The notes under the pieces are model-generated. The model searched no databases, was not told the DNA's origin, and saw nothing but the letters and a program-made list of their open reading frames with translations. A program made the position numbers and the translations under genes. Below, piece by piece: positions 59,080 to 64,000 of a stretch of DNA of 64,000 bases (its first letter is position 1; each line of letters opens with the position of its first letter). Location of the stretch: assembly GCA_964030785.1 (NCBI GenBank), contig OZ034975.1, positions 1,237,201-1,301,200 on the forward strand, read 5' to 3'. This stretch comes from Siderastrea siderea. Lineage: Eukaryota; Cnidaria; Anthozoa; Scleractinia; Rhizangiidae.

Positions 59080-62000
59080 GTTGTTATTATTATTATCATC
59101 ATCTTTTGGTAACTGTTCTCCATATCTTTAACCCATTAAGTGCTAACAATGATGAAGATGAAATTTCTCTTTACACCATCACTACTTGTTCAAACATTCA
59201 AGTGAGGAGAGCAAGGGCAACAATCACCAAGGAGGAGATGTCTAGATATTTAGACAAGTTCTCCTCTCTAGTTCCATATGAAATGTGTGGAGAACAGTAC
59301 GGAGAACATATCAGGGCTTACTCTTTTCCATATCCTCTAGCCCACATGAACAGAGTGAGTGGTGTGATCTTCTCCCTGGAGAATGAGTGGCTGCTGAGTG
59401 TGGGTAGAGACAAATACCTACAGTGGCATGACTGTACCAATGGCAAAAGATTGGGTGGATATCAGACTGAAGCCTGGTGTACTTCACTACAGTATCCTTT
59501 TATCAAGCACTTACCTGTAAAACTACTACACAGGATGTTACAGAATTTTATACGTGTAGGATTCTAAGAATAAACGTATTGTTCAAAACTAGATTCGATT
59601 TTCAGCCTTTCTGGCAGAGATAAACCTGCGCAAACAAAAGACCAGATTCAAGAGCGCAGCGGAAACTGAGTCTATCTAAGCACTTGAGCTTTCCTTAACA
59701 TGGCGAAGATTTGATGCTGATTCCAAACATGTGTTTGTTGGAGACTATGGAGGTCACATTAGCGTTATTAAATTGGAGAATAACTCGCCAACTCTGGTGA
59801 CGACACTCAATGGTCACTCAGGCAAGTTGCCCCCATGGCACTCTTGGTTTGGCACAGGTGATTGGCTGTGTCCTGTCACTCAAAACTAACCATTCTAATC
59901 TGCATTCATTGTTCTAGTTAATGCCTGAGGCAGAGGGGTTTACCCCCTACTAGGCTGCCTAGTTATCTTCATTTCAAACCAAAATACACCATTTCCTTGC
60001 CCATTTTCAGAATAATTGTAGCCTTGGTTTCCATTTGTGCTAGGGGTAACTTCCCCTTTGTCGCATTGTAGTTTAAGTTACTCCTCTTTTTGTTTCTTTT
60101 GAAGATATTTCCACACACTTGTAGTTCTCTTTTCATCCAAACCAATTTCAGACCAAGTGTTTCAAAGTGGTACCCTGTGGGGTGGTACACGTACAGGTTA
60201 CTACCCCCCCCCCTGCTCCCTAGGAGTTAACTAAAGTTGTCACTACTTACCTTAGCTAAATCTCGTAGCTGCATCAAGTCATCTGTAGCTATAATATATT
60301 ATGTAACCAGGCTTATAACCAAAATAAAAATTTAAACTTGTGTGTTCACAGAAACAAACTAAGCACAGTCACTCAGGGCTCACAAATTATTATTGTTCCC
60401 AGTTTGTCAAGACTCCAGTCAGTTTGTCGTATCTAGAACACTGTGTTGTTGTTTTTGGGTGTTTTATGTGATTCCTTTGCCTTATTTACAGGGAGTGTGC
60501 GAGCACTGGCATGGGACCCTGAGAAAAGGCTCTTATTTTCCGGTAGTTTTGATGAATCCATTATAATTTGGGACATTGGAGGACAACAGGGAACTGCTTT
60601 TGAACTCCATGGACATTTGTAAGAAAACAGTTTATTAATGAAATTTGAGGAATTTAATGTGAAAGTGGTGTATATTGCAATTTTGCAACAAAAAACACTC
60701 TTAAGTTTGCCCAGTTTTGCACGTGTGGTGGGTTTTGTACTCTAAACACTGATCAGGATTGTTTTTTTTCTACAAAAAGTCTCAAGTAGCAATGAGGTAC
60801 TAAATAGTTTTTGTGCTGGCCATTTGTCATCAGATGGTGAAATCCTTATTTAAATCTGTTTTCTGGAAAAAAAAAGTGTTCAAACAATATATTAGTTCAC
60901 AAAAATGGACCAGTTTGTAGTGGTTATTTTTTTCAGATTTTTTGCACCTTCCCGTCATCAAAATATGCTCTTCATGGTTGATGGGGACAGGACATTTTGT
61001 AAGGCCCACACAGCTAAAAGAATAACACTTTGTTCTTTTCATCATTTTCATTATATTTTTGTATTTTGCAGATCGAAAGTACAGGCTCTATGTTACGCAC
61101 CACATGCCAAAAAGTTAATATCATGCAGTGAAGATGGACTTGTCAGAATTTGGGACATGAATGTAAAACGAATAGAGGTACAAAATTAATAAGTAGCTTT
61201 ATTATCCCTACTGTTCTCTGTTACTGTTCTCCATACATTTCTTATGGAACTAGTGAGGAAAATTTGTCTAAATATCAAGACGTCTCATCCTTGGTGATCA
61301 CTTTCTTTATTCTCATCACTTGAATGTTTGAACAAGTATTGACAATGTAAAGAGAATTTTCATTTTCACCACTGTTAGTGCTTAAAGCCTGGTTATTCCA
61401 ATATGATGTTCGTGAAAACTGTGTTATCCAAAATTTGCAGATTTATATTTGAATGTTGAAGCTAAAGTACAGGAAAAATTAAGTGGAAAAATAAATACTT
61501 TCTTGATGGCTTATTTCAGACAATACTCCTAGGTTTTGTCCAGCGCTTAAATTTTTCCCAACCCCCACAGTGCTCAGAAAAATACTATTATTTTTATTTA
61601 CTTAATTAATTAATTATTTAGTTAGTAAGTTATTTGTTGTGGACCTCTATGAAAACCAACTCAGAGCACTAAGGCTTTCTTTGTTTGTTAGGACATGCTT
61701 AAAGATATTAAGTCCTGTTTTTGTTGCTTTGTTCATAACAGACACCAGAGTGGTCACAAAGTGACATCTGTGAACGATGTAGCGGTCCTTTTTTCTGGAA
61801 TTTTAAGGTTATGTGGAACCAGAAAACAGTTGGTGTTCGGCAGGTATGACAAACCTTGTGCAGCATTTAAGGCAAAGAACCAAAAGCAAATACTGCTCAA
61901 TAGCTTTCATTTAAACACTCACACTTTAGGATTTCATCCACAGACTCAAAAAGTTGCAATGATATCGTCTTTTTCAGCATAAAAAAACAGCATAATAAAG

Positions 62001-62459
62001 AAGCAAGGGATAAAGTAGGGAAGGAACGAATAAATGAACAAATCAACAAATGAGTGAATGATTGACTGACTGACTGACTGACTGACTGACTGACTGACTG
62101 ACTGACTGACTGACTGACTGACTGACTGGCTGACTGACTGACTGAATGACTGGCTGACTGACTGACTCTTTCGAGACTCAGAGCTTTGTATTGACAAACT
62201 CATTTAATATGTAGATTGAAATAAGTGACAGGATGTGACCACGTCATGAAAGGATCAATAACACTTGTGAGAATTTTTCGCTTGATAACTCCCGGAAACT
62301 AAAGAGCTCTAACCTATTTTGTTTTCAGCATCATTGTCGCAAGTGTGGCAGAGCCGTATGTAACGAGTGTAGTAACGGGGAATCAAATTATCCCATCATG
62401 GGCTTTGAAAATCCAGTCCGCCTGTGTACTGAGTGTTATGAATCCATCACAGATGATGA
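55312..62459 (+). CDS. WDFY2: WD repeat and FYVE domain protein, WDFY2-like, 3' end beyond window
   Basis: Early-endosome adaptor: a WD-repeat propeller binds kinases such as Akt, and the FYVE finger binds PtdIns3P. Exons: 55312-55466, 55593-55660, 56090-56163, 56668-56722, 59341-59491, 59709-59821, 60492-60618, 61072-61177, 61742-61843, 62329-62459. Phases agree throughout, giving 1082 nt (360 codons plus two bases); the ~40 final codons, including the last WD repeat, lie beyond the window. Recognisable stretches are [61 protein letters not shown] and VRIWDMNV. The FYVE domain has four zinc pairs, CERC, CRKC, CNEC and CTEC, with the signature [17 protein letters not shown] places it nearer WDFY2 than WDFY1. 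The intron after 59821 uses a GC donor. The start ATG has A at -3 and G at +4. Confidence 0.95.
56335..56590 (+). mobile_element. tRNA-derived SINE in WDFY2 intron 3
   Basis: GTGGTGTAGTGGATATTGCA matches a Pol III A box and AGTTCAAGGCC a B box about 35 bp on, as in a tRNA-like head. The body, GTCCTTAGACAAGAAACTTT ATCCC then GGTGTATAAATGGGTACC, is shared with the copy at 47050. A (GGT)n run precedes it. Confidence 0.65.
56740..57249 (+). pseudogene. LINE reverse-transcriptase remnant in WDFY2 intron 4
   Basis: Broken frames read [17 protein letters not shown], then [20 protein letters not shown] and [10 protein letters not shown], then [25 protein letters not shown]. These are the conserved post-reverse-transcriptase motifs of CR1/L2-like LINEs. 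Several frame changes and stops show it is inactive. It is 5'-truncated and has no clear 3' tail. The sense orientation matches WDFY2. Confidence 0.8.
57476..58873. mobile_element. ~1.4-kb inverted-repeat element with EcoRI-site tandem repeats
   Basis: The left end TGGGTGGTTCCAGAAAATATCCATACCC and the right end GGGTATGGATATTTTCTGGAATCACCCA are inverted copies, followed inwards by GGGGCGGCATCT and its inverse. Subterminal arrays of GGAATTCCGANGGCA and GGGGGGG lie on both sides (57520-57590 and 58720-58825). No transposase was recognised. It lies in WDFY2 intron 4. Confidence 0.65.
58991..59104. repeat. Trinucleotide microsatellite (ATT)n
   Basis: About 114 bp of ATT units with a few GTT and ATC interruptions, in WDFY2 intron 4. 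Confidence 0.9.
59127..59320 (+). mobile_element. ~205-bp inverted-repeat (MITE) family copy 4, next to WDFY2 exon 5
   Basis: Starts TTAACCCATTAAGTGCTAAC and ends TATCAGGGCTTA. The interior matches the copy at 45568 (TTTCTCTTTACACCATCACT, ACATTCAAGTGAGGAGAG, GGAGAACAGTACGGAGAA). Its right end is followed by CTCTTTTCCATATCCTCTAG, the polypyrimidine tract and acceptor of exon 5, leaving only 20 bp between them. Confidence 0.75.
59822..59827 (+). other. GC donor site of WDFY2 intron 6
   Basis: The exon ends TCAG and the intron begins GCAAGT, the usual context of GC-AG introns (AG|GCAAGT). The matching acceptor is TTACAG at 60491. Joining here gives [12 protein letters not shown] in frame, which fits the family. 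No nearby GT donor would preserve the frame and the conserved residues. Confidence 0.85.
61190..61388 (-). mobile_element. ~205-bp inverted-repeat (MITE) family copy 5
   Basis: Reverse-oriented copy with CTGTTCTCCATACATTTCTTATGG, ACTAGTGAGGAAAATTTGTC, TGATCACTTTCTTTATTCTC and an end GTTAGTGCTTAAAGC. It starts about 12 bp after the donor of WDFY2 exon 8. Confidence 0.7.
61870..61965 (-). repeat. 106-bp dispersed repeat, one unit in a WDFY2 intron
   Basis: TACTGCTCAATAGCTTTCAT, then CACACTTTAGGATTTCATCC and ACAGACTCAAAAAGTTG, form one unit in minus orientation about 30 bp after the exon 9 donor. Confidence 0.75.
62061..62167. repeat. Tetranucleotide microsatellite (CTGA)n
   Basis: About 105 bp of nearly perfect CTGA repeats in the WDFY2 intron before the exon at 62329. 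The minus strand reads as Ser-Val-Ser-Gln repeats, not a gene. Confidence 0.9.
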
Positions 62460-62819
62460 GTAAGTTAAATTCCTTGCTTTTTAGTATTAATTTTTAAATA
62501 CAGTAGAGTCCCTTCATCTCAAGCACCTAAGGGAATGAGATGGTGTGATGTTGAGAAAGCCAATAGTAAATAGCTGAGCAACATCATCCAAAGAAAACGG
62601 GTTATGTTTCATTCTTACAGCATACGTTATTTTTATTTAATTAATTTAGTTGTGGGAAGTGTTAACGAAAGAAGATGTTTAATTTGTTTCTTTGTTTTTT
62701 TTTCATATTATTTGTTTTGAGAGCGGTAAGAGCAAACTAGATGGCTGCTAATATAAGAAAAAATAGATAGTAGAAATTTCGCTGTTCTCTCCACATCCAG
62801 GCGCAAAGGGAGACGACTA

Positions 62820-64000
62820 AAATAGAAAATAAAAAATCGTCCAAAATAAAGAGAGGCTAGTGTTCTTGTTCAGCGAGGAAAGCTCCCCATTTTTTGTTAA
62901 ATTTTGCTAAAAGTCCATTTTTAAGTGAAAAGCGTCTTTCTACTTCCAAGAAGGTGAAAAAGTTCTTGACAAAAAGTTCACGTGAGGGGCTGTGGTGCAT
63001 TGATTTTGCCCAAAAATGTGATATCTGCTTATTAAAAGGGCGTGGTGGAAGAGGAGATCGGAAGCGTCTTCCACAAATCCCAAACATGACTGGAGGGTGA
63101 AACTTTTTGTCGAAAAACAGGAGAAGGTACCCAGCCAGTCTTTAACTTCGTTCCAGAAGATTTTGACTTGAGAACATTCCCAAAAGAGATGTAGGAGGGT
63201 TTCCGTTGAACTTTCACAGAAAGAACACAGCTCGCTTGATATCAGCCCAATTTTGAAAAGATATCTGTTTGTGGAAATTCGTCAATGGAGTAGTTTAAAC
63301 TGGAAAATTTGCAGTCCGGATTCGCGAGTGCATAGAAAAGGCAGACTGTACGACTTACTCCAATCAATCATTTCAGCACCATGTGCTTGGAAATCAGATT
63401 TCTATTTACTTTGATCTCTTTGCGGCAGGGATGCATGTCGTTCAATGAGTATAGTGTAGGCTAACTTGCAAAAATCCTTTGACCCCAGTAGTGATTCAGT
63501 ATTTAACATTTGAGAACAGTCAGAGTTGTGCTTCACGCCCAAAACTGCTGTCACAACGCTGCAGTATTGAAGAAAGTTGGCTTTCAGAGAATATTTCTCT
63601 CTGAAAGCCTCGAAAGGCAAAACCTTTGACGAAGTGTCGTCAAGGAGATTGCTTACTCTCTTAATTCCTGCCAAATACCAGCTTTTATAAAAAAGCGGCT
63701 TACCCTCTATACGTACAAGAGAATTGTACCATATTGGCATGTGAGAGAGAGATGGTGGGCTGCAGTTGAAATTGAGACGGCACCAAACCTCAATAAGTGC
63801 CTTAGTAAAGGGATCCTCAATTTCTAGAGAGGCAACATCCTTTGGATCAAGATTACCGAAGAAAAGTGCTGTTGTAACGCGGTTTCCTAGGAAAAAATCA
63901 ACAAACACCATTTTCCTTTGTTGTTAGGGTCTAGATATCTTTGAACCCACTTTGCCTTTAAGGCGTCATTAAAACTTTTAATGTCTAGCATTTTCAGTCC
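62820..64000 (-). pseudogene. L1/Tx1-like LINE ORF2 C-terminal remnant, runs off right edge
   Basis: Minus-strand frames read KSFNDALKAKWVQRYLDPNN at the right edge, then WYLAGIKRVSNLLDD and FREKYSLKANFLQYCSVV (63402-63911). After a stop come RISTNRYLFKIGLISSE and CSFCESSTETLLHLFWEC, a C-x2-C-x8-H-x4-C cysteine-histidine motif typical of the L1/Tx1 ORF2 C-terminus, then a frameshifted tail to about 62860. Stops at 63402 and later show it is inactive. It lies antisense in the WDFY2 intron after the exon ending 62459. Confidence 0.8.

Noticed and set aside
58938..59567. 209-codon plus-strand frame ending in WDFY2-like residues
   Set aside because: Only 59341-59491 is an exon; the upstream part is the (ATT)n microsatellite and a MITE, joined by chance in the same frame.
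61946..62203. Ser-Val-Ser-Gln repeat protein on the minus strand
   Set aside because: A translation of the (CTGA)n microsatellite.
1..64000. CRISPR arrays, tRNA or rRNA genes, bacterial operons
   Set aside because: None seen. The tandem repeats have no spacer structure, and the tRNA-like heads found belong to SINEs.

Overview
The window reads as nuclear DNA of a cnidarian, most likely a stony coral or a close hexacorallian. The evidence is AT-rich sequence, intron-dense genes of metazoan type, and dense short inverted-repeat elements and decayed non-LTR retrotransposons. No operons, Shine-Dalgarno sites or other bacterial features were seen. The taxon is an inference from gene content and repeat style; no species-specific marker was used.

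Right half (28.4-64 kb). Two conserved housekeeping-type genes stand head to head. On the minus strand, positions 28383-54399 hold a complete 27-coding-exon importin-5 (IPO5/RanBP5) gene. Every exon joins in frame to give 1098 residues, against 1097 in human. On the plus strand from 55312, a WDFY2-like gene (WD repeats plus a FYVE zinc finger) is resolved in ten exons to 62459 and runs off the right edge without its last ~40 codons. About 0.9 kb lies between the two start codons and carries NRF-1-like, E2F-like, CRE and ETS-like motifs, suggesting a shared bidirectional promoter. One WDFY2 intron has a GC-AG boundary. The introns of both genes are full of insertions: a broken hAT-transposase-like gene, a 2.15-kb TTAA-flanked element, a 319-bp element with a 9-bp target-site duplication, hAT-type elements, tRNA-derived SINEs, LINE remnants, a dispersed 106-bp repeat, and a ~205-bp inverted-repeat family, one copy of which ends 20 bp before a WDFY2 splice acceptor.

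Left half (1-28 kb). This is gene-poor and repeat-rich. A 758-bp Harbinger-like element is at the left edge. A 1.57-kb CAGGG-ended element filled with a degenerate minisatellite (13.2-14.8 kb) is nested in another repeat. A CR1/L2-like LINE 3' end (15.2-16.2 kb) is followed by a Penelope-like segment whose minus strand carries a hammerhead-ribozyme-like motif. Several fold-back elements lie at 16.5-18.1 kb.

At 18.6-24.0 kb there is a tandemly duplicated lineage-restricted gene of unknown function. Copy 1 is open for 346 codons except for one TGA; copy 2 is broken by a net 14-nt deletion and a 558-bp solo LTR. Flanking DNA was duplicated with the gene. A small predicted single-pass membrane protein (142 aa) follows at 24.5 kb.

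The only clearly functional genes are IPO5 and WDFY2. They act in nuclear import and early-endosome signalling respectively, and nothing in the sequence links their functions beyond possible co-transcription.
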